Source of the DNA: Bipolaris cookei
Taxonomy: Eukaryota > Ascomycota > Dothideomycetes > Pleosporales > Pleosporaceae
Direction: 5' to 3'
Assembly: GCA_002286855.1 (NCBI GenBank)
Contig: NRSV01000056.1
Location: forward strand, 62,001 to 126,000
Length of the DNA stretch: 64,000 bases
Shown: one piece after another, positions 44,815 through 56,269 of the stretch
Layout: every line of letters begins with the position of its first letter
Numbering within the stretch: the first letter of the stretch is position 1
The notes under the pieces: model-generated
What the model saw: the letters and a program-made list of their open reading frames with translations, nothing else
Told to the model about the DNA's origin: nothing
The model's database searches: none
Position numbers and translations under genes: made by a program

Positions 44815-44845
44815 GGATTGGGTAGTGGATTGGGTAGTGGATTGG
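44815..44845. repeat. 12-bp tandem repeat GGATTGGGTAGT
   Basis: Two full copies and a partial third. Confidence 0.8.
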
Positions 44846-47486
44846 GGGAGGATGATGATGTGGGGGTGGGAGAGAAGAAACTATTTTTGGGGGTGGGTTT
44901 GCCTTCGGTTAGGTGGGCGGGATACAGAGGGAGGGCGTGCGTGCGGGACCTGCAGAGGAGACTTGAGGTGTGGCTTTGGGGCTTGTGGGCATGTTGCGAG
45001 ATGGGCGCGTATAAAGGGGGGATGGGTGAGGGAGGAAGAGGGAAAGATGGGTGTTGGGAGGGGAGGGAGGTATGGTGGGAGAGGGTTGGTGCGGGTGCAA
45101 CGATACAAAGGTATTGCTGTCAAGGTATCCCGAGTGTCTGCTACAAAGGTATGCAAATATTGCTCGTTCCGTCAATCGATAGCGATGGCAACGATTTTGT
45201 GCCTTGCTGCCTGACTCTGCACCTCGTTGTGTTCCCTGCATATGCACATTCCGACTCGCACACCCATGACTTGTTCCCAACGCGTTGGATACCGATGGGA
45301 ATCGAGACCCAGCCATATCCTCAGGGGTTCTCATTGCCATGTGCTTGCTGCTGGTCTGACATTCCCGGTCTCCTGGGCTGCCGCAATGCCTGCTCGCTCG
45401 TGGCTGTCCTTGGGGTCATCCGAACATGGCGCATTTCTCAATGCCGAGTGACCGGGAAGCCGAAGGAACATGTGAGAGCATGCAAGATGTATTGGATAAG
45501 GATCTGGAATCAAGCTTCGAGGCGTGCATTATTTACTGTGTGGTGAATAAGGTCCGCGAGCGTTTTCCTCCTCAGGAAATTACTGCGAGCTCTTCGTTCG
45601 GGGAGTAAATCCTTCACAGCCCTTGTGGGTGTACAGCCCGCGTTCTTTTAGCATAGGTACTTTACTGTACTAGACAAACGTTGGTTCCTGCATCCTAAAA
45701 TATCATTGTGGAGACATGGCCGGTTCAGCTGAGGGCTGGCAGCGGTAGCTATACCCAATAGAGGCATATAATCGCCCACTATGATAATAGAGCGGGTGCT
45801 AGAGGGCAGTACAGCTGGACATTATGCGCTGAACGTACTAGGATGCACCAGAGGCCGTCACCAAGGGCTGCACACGTCGCCGAAGGCTGCATGACGAATG
45901 CTACCGCTCCCATTGCCCAGGCACCATTTAGCATGGACAGGCATATGGGTGTGCGGGTAGGGCTAAAGCACAAGCGCTCTGACATGCACCTGTGTATACC
46001 TATGCTCGCGATAGTGTCGAAACAGTATCTTGGCCGGTACTACAACCTGATTCGTTTGCCTCAGGCTTCCCCCAAACCCCTCATCTGGGTGGCCCCGAGT
46101 CCAAAGCGGCATGATGCAACGTTGCGCAGGTGTGGTTTGCATTTGGACACAGCTCGCACAACGAACTCTGGCTACGTACGCGTGGCTTGCTCAGAAGGGG
46201 CATCTTGCAAAAAAGAACATGGGCTGCTCCGATAGGATTCCTGCCATAGAGTAGTAAGAGTTGCGCGGTGCAGATGGTTGACCAAAACGGGAAGTGAAAA
46301 CGACCAGCAACGAAGCTGCATGACTGTATCGAGCCATCCAATGACATGGTAAGGTGCGCTTATGGATGAACAAAGCCGTTCGGGGAGGAGCTCGCATGGA
46401 CCGCCCAAGGCCATGGCGTGGGGGAGGTTGGAAGAGGAATATGGTTGCTGCGAACCCAGTCGTCTTGCATCATCGTATTCTACTGTCGTCATTGTAAGCA
46501 GCAATTAGGAGCAGCATCAAGATATTTGGAGCAGACTCTCGCATCTTCTGCCTTGCACATGACGAAGCACGTGTAGAATGACTCTTCTTTTTTCGTGCTT
46601 TGCAATCCGCACGAAAAAGTCACCAATAAGCAGCTCTGTCCCACGCTTTTCTGCACGCTTCTGTATAAGTAGTCAGCAAGCCAAGCTAAGCTGCGCACAC
46701 TTACATACGTACATACACACCCATCCACATTGTCCACCCATGTCACTCGTCCACCTTGCTCGTCCGTGCATTTGCATCACATTGCGGCTCTCTCACCCGG
46801 CGGGTCCCTTTTTTCACACTGCCACGCAGCCCTGGGGCTTATTCCTGTCTTCTCAAGCGAAATTCCCATGGCGCGTTGCTGCGCACCCGCGCTCGCCGGC
46901 GACTAACGGCTACGGATGACTAAATCGTGGCTTGAACCAGGGCCGCGCGCCCGCCACCGTTCCACCACTGTGGTTGGACAGGCGTAGGTATGTATGGTCG
47001 CGGGATAAAAAATAGTGGCCTGTGCGTATAACGACGGTTTGGATGCCTGGCTGAAAAAGAAGGCGGAGAGAAAGTTGGAACGGATACGCAAGCTCACAAG
47101 TATCCGAGCGCCCTTTTTTATCTTCCTTCCTTTGCCCGTCCGCTTCCCGAGTGGTACTATTCCTATTTGCAATCTTCCGTCGTTGTTTCTAGTCGGCCTC
47201 TTGTTTCATATAAGTCGAGTCCGCATCTCTCTTTTTGTGTCTTGGTTTCAGTCAGACATCCATCCCTTTTTTACGCCTTTCTTTAGTCATCACCAAGTGT
47301 TTCTTGTTTCAGCACCAACACCATCCACTTGGATACTACTCCGCATACTTGTCGTCTTGGCCAACACTGTTTCCCTCTCAAGACTTCAGTGCAAGACATT
47401 CTCATCTGCGCCATCTTCCATACCAAACAAAGTCTCAGATAGGCTCCAAACAAAGCACGTTATCAGAAATTATCAAAGTCTCCGCA

Positions 47487-47546
47487 ATGTCACCACCAAA
47501 CACCCAGGAGGACGCCGCTGCCCAAGGCCGTGGTGGATACAACTAA
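47487..47546 (+). CDS. Possible micropeptide (19 aa)
   Basis: ATG in a good context (CCGCAATGTCACC) after a long pyrimidine-rich, leader-like stretch, followed by 19 codons and TAA. The product, MSPPNTQEDAAAQGRGGYN, is hydrophilic and unlike any family I know. It could also be an upstream ORF of an unrecognised transcript or chance. Confidence 0.25.
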   Translation: MSPPNTQEDAAAQGRGGYN

Positions 47547-48332
47547 GACCCGGGCGGGCCGTGCCGTCAAATCGTGCCGGGACTCACCTTGAAACACATT
47601 AGTATCACTTGCGGCCTGTTCTCTCCTTTATCCTGGGTCTTAACTCGTCTACTCTGTACCATGACGATATCATGACGAACACGATACTCTTCATTTCGGC
47701 CCTTAAACTCAACCAATTATCAACCTCCCTGCGTTGATATTTTCTCTTTCTCTTTCAACACTTTCTCCACATTCACCACACTTCATCTCTTGTATTTCTA
47801 GTTTCTCCCCCTTTTTTCGTTGCCTTACCCCTCCACTTCTTCTCGTCTTTTTTCCTTGGACTCAGGCATAACGAACGACGGCGTTTAGGGAAGGAAACCT
47901 TAGACAGGACAGGGATACCACAGATCAAAGGCATTGCTAGGCGTTTATTTGGGATACAAAGGAACATGTTGGGATACCCCCTTTCTTGTTGTGTTGATGA
48001 ACATGTTATGCTTGGCTAAGCAAAAGAAGCATACAGGGCTTCAGGATATAGCATATACAGTGTTAGAGTTTTGGAGTTTTTTGTATCTTTCATTAGATTT
48101 TTAATTTCTTGTTTGAATTGATGCTTTAAACTGATCTTGCTCGTCTTTTTGAACGTCATTGGGTTTCCACTTTAGAACTCCCAATCAGAGCAGCACGGTT
48201 ACGTTGCTGGCTTCTAGTAGCCACCCTGCTGGCTTTGCTGCTACTTGGTTGCACATTCCAGGCAAGCCTCTCTACTTTTGATATCGCCGTTTGGGGGTTT
48301 TGGAAAGCTGATAACATTGTATGAGGGTGTTA

Positions 48333-50538
48333 CTACTTTCCAACGCAGAACCTAAGAGAACAGCAATGTTAGCGAAATGTCCAGCACAAGCCTCCGCCGA
48401 CGACAGCTACACATGAATTGGCGGCCACCAATTTGAGGCTCCGACGATCCACAAGTGCTGTGCCACAATCGATACAGCACGGAGAACATGACGCTATAAG
48501 CGTTGTGGCTTGTCCCCGGAACACATCCGCTTAGCCCCCCTTTGGAGCCTAACGTCTGACTTTCGGGGGGCCAAAATGAAGGAGCGCCTTGAGGATTCTT
48601 TCAGAGCGTTGCACAACACAATCAGGCAAGGTGAAGAGGACCAGGGTGACTTACTTTTCAAAAACAACCCCCAAAACTTCTTCAACATCTCCGCTCTCAC
48701 CTCGGGCCGTGATGCGAGCCAGGGCGTCAGCAGCCGACCGTAGACATTCGGCAGCGACCACAATGTCCACTTCATCTGCTTCGCTAATTACCTCCTCATC
48801 AGTCGAAGAAGCAACCGACGACGAACTGTTGACGGTTGTGCGAAAGGCAGAGAGGTAGCTGAGACACTCGGACAGGAGAAGACGCTGACGCTCGGTTGCG
48901 CCCAAGGATTCTTGCCATACGCTTGGATCGGGATCGGGGTCAGAGTCGGGTACAAGTGCCGTGGTCATGGATTTGAAAGTCTCTTGCAGAGTGGTGAGAA
49001 ATGCCCGTATATTACCAGCCGTGACCTCTTTGCAAGAAATGAAACATATCCGGTCTTCGGGCAGCCCCAGCGTAGAATGGACTTTCTGCTTCCATTCTTG
49101 TTGGGCGGTATCAAGAGCAGAGATCTGGTCGCTTTTGTTGATAGCGACTATAACGTTGATGCCAATTTCAGCACACTGCTTCGCTGTCTCCATGACCTCA
49201 GCATCCATATCGGCTGTGGCATCCTGGACGACAATCAAGACATCCGAATCGAGGGCCCTTTGCTTAGCGCGCCTGATCCCTTCTTGTTCTACAGCTCCAA
49301 CCATGTCACCACCCACTAGGCCAGCCCTGCGTAAGCCAGCCATGTCACCAATCTTCACAAGCCATCCACCCAGATCCAGTCCTATCTCGACCACATCTCG
49401 CGTTGTGCCAGCTTCCTGAGAGACAATGGCAGCATCTCGCCCAACGATACGATTCAGCAAGCTGCTCTTGCCTGCGTTGGGTGCTCCAAGAAGCGCGACA
49501 CTAATACCGTTGCGCAGCAATTCTCCGCGTACAGCGTTAGAAATATGCGCTTCCACCTGTGTGCTCAAGACCTGGACTTGGGATGCAACAGAGGCACATA
49601 AAACTGCAGGTGATTCATCAAAGTGTTGGTCTTCGGAGAAGTCGATCAATGCTTCTAGCTCACCCCGTGCCTCCAGTAGGAGTTTGCGCCACTTCTCATA
49701 ACGCTTACCCAACGAAGAGTTCGTGCCCCTCACGGACAGCTTGCGTTGCTGCTCAGTAGAAGCTGATAAAGTCTCGCCTAGTGACTCGATCTGGGGCAGG
49801 TTCATGCGATTGTTGGCGAAAGCGCGTCGGGTGAATTCTCCAGGCTCCGCATATCGGATCTGTGAGCGCATGAATGCTGGAGTTTTTGATACTGTGCCAC
49901 ATTCAGGTATAGCTGCCAGCACTGCACGCACAACTGCTGGGCCGCCATGTACATGCAGTTCCAAAACATCTTCGCCGGTCACAGTTCTGGGCGCTGGGAA
50001 GTACAGAACAAGGGCACCCGAGTCAAGTATCGTGGCAGGCGAAGGCGGCAAGTGCGGGGCATATAATTTTCGGAGAGTCGCATGTCTGGGTTTAGGGAAT
50101 TCAGTGGAAGGACAGAGGCCTTGATATACCTGATTGCGTTCAGCATTTCACTATGCGACATGATATGGTGGGCTGAGGGTCACCAACCTGCCTACATGCT
50201 GGACCAGAAATGCGAATGACGGCTATTGCAGCCCTTCCGGGAGCTGTAGATAGCGCATAAATGGTAGGATCTTCGTGATTCGCATGGTACAGACGGCGCT
50301 GCGATTCTTTCAAGGTGAATTGGACATGGTGGGGTTCATGGCGCAATGTTCTGATCCGTGAGCAATTGAAAGAACTGAAGACGTGATGAGATGAAACAGT
50401 AGATTTCCGCAGTCTCTGATGACATATGCGACCGAGAGCAGCGATGGTGGCTCTCATTCCGAGCTGATTCATCACATGTTGGCCATTTTTGTCGATGTTT
50501 TCAAGACGGGAACATAAGCAAAGATGGAATGGTTCCAC
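48333..50538 (-). CDS. MSS1: Mitochondrial tRNA-modification GTPase (MnmE/GTPBP3/Mss1)
   Basis: Together with Mto1 installs the 5-taurinomethyl/carboxymethylaminomethyl group on U34 of mitochondrial tRNAs. Exons 50538-50188, 50129-48655 and 48351-48333, about 614 aa. N-terminal basic, Ser-rich mitochondrial presequence (an inner start at 50457 gives a cleaner one). TrmE-N domain: IYALSTAPGRAAIAVIRISG and, across intron 1, PKPRHATLRKLY, then TGEDVLELHVHGGPAV. G domain: GAPNAGKSSLLN (about 332), TTRD, DMAGLR, NKSD. The family-defining C-terminal C-x-G-K is supplied by a 19-nt last exon (FCVGK then stop) after a 303-bp intron; the open frame otherwise stops at 48651. In G3 the usual Thr of DTAG is Met. 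Divergent from MAK16 with 233 bp between starts. Confidence 0.92.
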
Positions 50539-50771
50539 ATACCTCCGCAGTGGTCCGTGCGCACGCTAAAATAATTTCTTGAGATCGTCGCTGGCCTGCG
50601 CCTGCGCTCCAACCTGCTCATCCTGCTCGTCCTGTGCCAGAGCGACAGAGCGACAGAGCTTTTTCTCTCTGAATATACAAACTTTGTGTTACACTACGAG
50701 CCACTACAGGCTTCTGCGATACGTATACCAGGACAACAACTGCCCGTCAGTGACGTGCCACCGACGACACC
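50539..50771. promoter_or_regulatory. Divergent promoter, MSS1 / MAK16
   Basis: Only 233 bp separates the two start codons, so both promoters must share it. Confidence 0.6.
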
Positions 50772-52009
50772 ATGGCTTCGGACGACCTAGTGTGGTCCAT
50801 TATTGGCACTGACTTTTGCAGTTTCAGTGGGCAATGCATACAGCTCCGCGTGGGAATCGAACACTGACCTGTGGTAGAGCTTAAAACAACAAAAGACCAG
50901 ACCTTTTGCAGAAACGAGCACAACGTATCAGGTTACTGCTCAAAGCAGTCCTGCCCTCTTGCAAACTCTCGATACGCCACGATCCGCTCCGATCCCGCGA
51001 CCGGAAATCTGTACCTTTACATCAAGGCCATTGAACGCTCTCATCTTCCCTCGCAATGGTGGGAGAAGATAAAACTTCCCAAGAACTATGCTCAAGCGCT
51101 CGAGCTTGTAGATCAACACCTTGCCTACTTTCCCAAGTTCCTGGTTCATAAGAACAAGCAGCGCCTCACTCGCCTGACTCAAGTAAACTTGCGAATAAGG
51201 CGGTTAGCCAAAGAAGAGGAGCGCCTAGGAGAGAGGCTCGTGCCTAGGCTCGCACCCAAGGTTCGCCGACGAGAGGAGGGCCGAGAGCGCAAGGCACTTG
51301 CTGCTGCAAAGGTCGAGCGCGCGATTGAGCGAGTGCTGATTGAACGTCTGCGCAGCGGTGCGTATGGTGACCGACCGTAAGTCCATTCCTTTGTTTCTGC
51401 CTGCATGCCCTGCTATGATTATCACTTTTTAACCCTGAGATCCACTATGAGGATCAAAAAACGCAACACTCTAATTTTTTAATGAGCATCAACACATATT
51501 CTTCTAGTCATTGTTATATTCTGTTCAGAGACTAACTTGAACACAGCATCAACGTCGAACCCAATGTCTGGAAACGAGTTATGCGTGGTCTGGAGAAAGA
51601 AGGCCAACTCAAGGGAGATCAAGACCTCGACGACGGTATTGAGGATGAGGAGAACGAGTATGAGCAGGAGATGGAGAACGGTGTTGGTGAGGTTGAGTAT
51701 GTTAGTGACATTGAGGGCGAATCAGACGACGAGATGGAAGACTTTGAGGATTGGATAGGAGGCCAGAGTCCAGACGACAGCACGAGCGGCGAGGACGAGG
51801 AGAGCGGTAGCGATGGAGAGGAAGAAGGCGAGTCTGAAGGCGAAGACACAGAGGCGCTTAAGAAAACGCTGGCCAATCTCAAGCGCAAGCGTCCCGCGGG
51901 CCCACCCCCGAAACCCAAGAAGAAGCCGTCAAAGGACTCAAAGGGCCCCAAACGGAAGATCGAATATGAAATGGAGAGGGCACCGACAAGAGAGGCTATG
52001 CACATTTGA
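50772..52009 (+). CDS. MAK16: Ribosome biogenesis protein MAK16
   Basis: Nucleolar factor for 60S subunit assembly (with Rpf1, Nsa1, Rrp1 in yeast). Exons 50772-50826, 50878-51376 and 51547-52009 give 338 aa. The N-terminus is MASDDLVWSIIGTDFCSFK, and the first splice gives KLKTTKDQTFCRNEHNV, followed by GYCSKQSCPLANSRYAT, the Mak16 cysteine signature. The ribosomal L28e-like region runs through SQWWEKIKLPKNYAQALELVDQHL, and IERVLIERLRSGAYGDRP precedes the second intron (170 bp). INVEPNVWKRVM follows. The rest is a strongly acidic tract (about 190-270) and a Lys-rich C-terminus with nuclear localisation character (KPKKKPSKDSKGPKRK). Confidence 0.95.
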
Positions 52010-52093
52010 TACCCATACGGTTATCCTGTTGACGTTTGAGTTTGTCATTGTGAGAATAAGCGCACAATGGATTGGTACAACATGTCTTACAAT

Positions 52094-52712
52094 GGCCAAC
52101 AAAGCAAATTATATAACGAAGATCCGAGTCTTAGACTTACCTCTTGCTTTTGACTACAACATGGTTCAGCTATTTGCAATGTCAGGCAGTTCAGTTCCCG
52201 CGTCACCTACCAAGTCAGACGAAGAAGGATTTGAAGATTTGGTAGAGGCATCGACTGATGCAGCGAAGCCATCCATTTGCAACGCAGCAGAAGACATCGA
52301 TGGGACGCTAGAGTTGTTAGGTGCGCATTCTGTTCCTGAGTGGCAGACGGGTCTCTTTGTCGGCATGGGTCTCGTCTCGCCCATATGCGCTGCGCTTGAT
52401 ATATCGACGCGCAAGTTACGCCGAGCTGGCAAACTCGTTCTCCGGAAAATTATCTTGGAGAAGGAAACACTGGCACCAGGCACAGGCGCTAGATGCGCCA
52501 ACCCTGGTTCATACGAACGAGGGCTATATGACGTATCTGCGCACAATGAAGTTTTTGCGCATCTTGATATCGGCAAGAGTAACGAGTCGACGGTCACGCC
52601 TGAAATTCCCGACAAGCTGTTGGACCGAGTCATGCGCCCGGTTTCTTTTTGCCAAATGAGTCAGAAAAGGCACAACATGGATGAGATCATTATTGGGGAA
52701 TCCAGGGCATGA
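52094..52712 (+). CDS. Hypothetical protein
   Basis: Plus-strand frame open from at least the ATG at 52094 (alternatives at 52161 and 52179) to TGA at 52710-52712, up to 205 codons. An acidic Ser-rich start (SSVPASPTKSDEEGFEDLVEAS) precedes a short hydrophobic patch (TGLFVGMGLVSPICAAL) and a basic helix (KLRRAGKLVLRKIILEKE). No family recognised. A second frame just downstream (52681-52893) could be a further exon, but I see no convincing splice pair. It begins 85 bp after MAK16 stops on the same strand, so part may be MAK16 3' UTR. Confidence 0.35.
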
Positions 52713-53751
52713 GGAGAGTAGTGATGGTAGTGATGACAGTGGTGATGGATTTCTCAAACTCATGTATTCTTTTCCACAATTACACAAACGTAACCTTGTC
52801 AATGAACTAGAGACATTAGAATATATCGGAAAGAAATTTCGGCTTGAATTAGATTCACTGGCTATACAGGTAACCTCGTCTCGGGGCGCGTGATATGTAC
52901 ATTTCTTTTGGGAACTGGCGAATAAGGCATAGGACCAGGGGGAGGGATGCATTGCATGTGGTCACAGCGGTTAAGATGGAGTGTGACAAGCAAAGACAGA
53001 TGAAAGAGAGTCTAGTTGGATGAAGCATTCCCCACAGACCTCAAGGCTTGCCGCCCCACACTCCTCAATGCTAGCCTTGGTCACACCACGCCATGTATCC
53101 CATGGTGATGGAGGATCTGCCCTCCAGCCGTTGCAGAAACGCCTCCAACTGCTTGGTTCCAATAGCTCTCGAACTTTGGAAGCTTCTTCGTGTTCCCTGC
53201 AGCGGTACCCGTGGGAGGATAGACAGGGCGGCCTACGCCTTTTGGCAAGCCGTCAAGCAAATGTCTTGTGCGTGCCGAAGTTTCGGTCTCTCTCTCGGCA
53301 TCACAGGGTCCGGGGCAGTAAGTTGCCTTGGTAGCCTCACGAGCATCAGCCATGTCCGACATCATCATTGCCCCGGAACTGCCCAAGACGGCAAGCCGGC
53401 TAACACTACAGACGTACTTGGGGTAGCTTGAGCGAACACGCGACAAATCAAACAATTGGGGAGCCCTGGCCCACCCCAGATGGCCGGGTAGCATCTCTTA
53501 CTCCGCACGCCAAACTCCACGGGGTCTGGGATCCATCCATGCTCAACGATCCAACGTCATCCGCTGAAGCAATTGTGGGGGTGCCGCCGCTTAACATGGC
53601 TTGTTTGGTGCCAATCCTGGGGATATGGTGGGCAGACGCGACAGGATGCTACATGGACTTGTGTTGGACTCGCCTTTATTAAGAAGGAAACTGTCGCGCC
53701 CGTTACCATACCTCTCTATCCACCCACTCTCATCGACTTTGGCGCCTCACG
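52713..53751. other. Intergenic: promoter side of the sugar transporter
   Basis: About 1 kb; short overlapping frames on both strands, none protein-like. C/T-rich leader immediately before 53752. Confidence 0.5.
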
Positions 53752-55659
53752 ATGAAGAAGTTTTACGGCCTCAGGGGCACACAGCTCAATGTTGCCATTG
53801 CTGTTATAGCAGGCACTGATTTTGCTCTTTTCGGTTATGGTATGTGTCTTTGCATAGTTTCACGTTACTGGCTTGACTTCAGACTGACAATGCTTCAGAC
53901 CAAGGTGTTATGGGTGGTCTGCTCACACTCAAGTCTTTTGTCAGATACTTTCCCGAAATTGACAGCGTCAACCCGCCCCCAGGAAGCTCCACGAGCCATG
54001 CTGCGACAATCCAAGCCATCACCGGTCAGTATTCCACACACTGGATGTAATATAGTTCTAACATCGTCCAGTTGGTGCATACACCCTTGGTTGCTTTTTC
54101 GGCGCAGTCGCCACCATCTGGCTCGGAAACATGCTCGGACGCAAAAAGACCATCTTCATTGGCTCTGCTATTATGGTTGTCGGCGCTGTCCTCCAAACCG
54201 CATCTTATGGACTTGCTCAACTTATCGTCGGGCGATGGATTACTGGCTTTGGCAACGGCATGAATACCAGTACGGTCCCAACATGGCAATCAGAGACATC
54301 TAAGCCCCACCGCAGAGGCCAAATGGTCATGATTGAAGGCTCTCTGATTGTTTTTGGTGTCATGTTGAGTTACTGGCTTGATCTTGGCTTCTCGTTCCTT
54401 GAGCCTAGTAGTATCGCCTGGCGCTTCCCTATTGCCTTTCAGATCATCTTGGCTTTATTCATTATCGTCCTGATCCCGGGTCTTCCTGAAAGCCCGCGTT
54501 GGCTGGTGCTCAAGGGCCGGGAGGAAGAGGCGCTAGAGGTGCTAGCTGCGCTGAGCGACCTTCCTCCAACCGACAAGAAGATCGAGGCAGAGTTTCAGGC
54601 TGTCAAGGATGTCATTGCGGAAATGTCACAAGGTGGCTTCCGCGACTGCTTCAAGTTCAACAGGAACCGCAATTTCCACCGTACAGTGTTGGCGTATGTC
54701 AACCAGATGTTCCAGCAGGTGGGTTTTACTGATGAAAGCTGGTATTATACGTTCTAACAGGCTTCTCTAGATTTCTGGTATCAACCTCGTCACATACTAC
54801 GCTGCTACCATTTTCGAAAACTCGATTGGCCTTTCGCCCTTCCTGAGTCGTCTCTTGTCTGCCTGCAACGGCACTGAATACTGGATCGCGAGTTGGATTG
54901 CCATTTTCACAATTGAGAAGTTTGGTCGCCGCTCTTTGATGATGTTTGGTGCGGCAGGCATGTCAATCTCCATGGCTATTCTGGCTGGTGCTACTAGCAA
55001 CATTGGCAACAAGAGCTTGGGATTGCTTGCGGTATGTTGTTTTACATATTGATGTACTTTGCACGGAACTAACGTATACAGACTGTCTTCCTTTTTGTCT
55101 TCAACTCATTCTTCGCTATTGGATGGCTAGGCATGACATGGTTATATCCTGCTGAGATTACCCCACTGTCCATTCGTGCCCCTGCCAACGCCATTTCCAC
55201 CACAGCCAGTAAGTTTCCTGCAAGAACTAATCACCGGATCTCTACTAACCCGCTCTAGACTGGATCTTCAACTTCCTAGTCGTCATGATCACACCCCCCG
55301 CTTTTGCAAACATTGGCTACCAAACCTACATCATCTTCGCCGTCATCAATGCCGCCATTGTACCCTCCGTCTACTTCTTTTTCCCAGAAACCGCATACCG
55401 CTCTCTCGAAGAGATGGACGAAATCTTCCACAAGACCACAAACGCCTTCAACGTTGTCAAAATCGCAAACGAGCTGCCGCACCGCTACAACAAGCGTGGT
55501 GAGCTCCTCATCGATTACGCGGACACAGAGCAGGCGCACGATGCAGAGCGCAGGCGCAGTTCAATCGTTGGTGCGCACACGAGCGGGAGATCGATGGAGA
55601 AAGATATGGAGACTAAGGAGCATGTAGAAAATGGGGGTGTGCTGCATGGCTCGAAATAG
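53752..55659 (+). CDS. MFS sugar transporter
   Basis: Twelve-helix proton-coupled hexose/pentose-type carrier of the plasma membrane. Exons 53752-53839, 53899-54024, 54072-54718, 54771-55031, 55082-55208, 55259-55659 (introns 47-59 bp) give 549 aa. Signature elements: FGYGDQGVMGGLLT in helix 1, GNMLGRKKTIFIG in loop 2-3, GRWITGFGNGMNTSTVPTWQSE after helix 4, PESPRWLVLKGREEEAL, then QQISGINLVTYYAATIFENSIG at helix 7, EKFGRRSLMMFG, LYPAEITPLSIRAPANA and FPETAYRSLEEMDEIF at the end of helix 12. The last 90 residues are a hydrophilic cytoplasmic tail. The specific sugar cannot be read from sequence. Confidence 0.94.
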
Positions 55660-55996
55660 GTAATGCATTGATAGCTTGTATGCCACGGAATACCATATTG
55701 ATACTTGTTCCCCTGACTACAAAACTCTTGGACTTGGAATATGAAATACTAAGCCCCTTGGTCTAATGTTGCTATGTCCCGTCCCTCGTATGTAGTTGTC
55801 TTAGCACCAATTAAGGTAGTGACAGCCGATGCCTTCCGCATACTCCGCATTCTCCGCGCTCAGCCACACTTCCCCTCTTCTTTTGCATCCTACTCACAAG
55901 AAAGAGAGAAAGAGAACGAGCACAATGAATTCTCCGTTTGCTCTATCTCATACTTGATCAAATTACTCCACAACCTCTCTCACCAAAACCAACCAA
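55660..55996. other. Intergenic: transporter 3' flank / leader
   Basis: 337 bp ending in a C/A-rich leader-like stretch (CTCACCAAAACCAACCAAATG) right before the small membrane protein. Confidence 0.5.
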
Positions 55997-56203
55997 ATGT
56001 TCTTCATCCCCTTCGTCCTCTTCCTCGCAGCAGCCTGGGCTATCCTTGGGGTACTCCTCTCAAAATGGCTCAAGCAAGCAGGCTACGCGCACCCATTCCG
56101 AGGACGAGAATGGTCAGATACCGAGCTATATGGTTCGGGGGTAGGAGTAGGCAATCAAAAGGGGATACTAGAATTCGGTCAAGGTCGTGTGAAAGGCGTT
56201 TGA
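55997..56203 (+). CDS. Small single-pass membrane protein (68 aa)
   Basis: Starts with a hydrophobic helix (MFFIPFVLFLAAAWAILGVLLSKW, about residues 1-22) followed by a short polar tail (GREWSDTELYG...GILEFGQGRV). A leader-like CAAAACCAACCAAATG context precedes the start. No family recognised. Convergent with the oxidoreductase, 66 bp away. May be a signal-anchored micro-protein or chance. Confidence 0.45.
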   Translation: MFFIPFVLFLAAAWAILGVLLSKWLKQAGYAHPFRGREWSDTELYGSGVGVGNQKGILEFGQGRVKGV

Positions 56204-56269
56204 ACTTCCCCATCTCATTATACAGGAGAAATAATTCATTGTACTATACATCCTGCATTACAGGCTTAT

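Larger units (their letters stand above)
43599..48332. other. 4.7-kb gene-poor interval
   Basis: No conserved protein recognised. A 292-codon plus-strand frame (44668-45546) is a G-rich artefact. Features: a 12-bp tandem repeat at 44815-44845, long C/T-rich tracts at about 47100-47330 and 47700-47830 resembling fungal 5' leaders, and one 19-residue micro-ORF (47487-47546). Either a non-coding or micropeptide transcript or plain spacer. Confidence 0.5.

Noticed and set aside
44668..45546. 292-codon plus-strand open frame
   Set aside because: Built from G-rich low-complexity DNA with Gly/Trp/Cys-rich nonsense composition; no domain pattern, and other frames are equally open.
47015..47602. 195-codon plus-strand frame over a C/T-rich leader-like region
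   Set aside because: Composition follows the pyrimidine tract (Phe/Ser/Leu/Pro); no recognisable domain.
53081..53494. 137-codon minus-strand frame upstream of the sugar transporter
   Set aside because: Overlapped by equally open plus-strand frames and without motifs; likely chance in GC-rich DNA.
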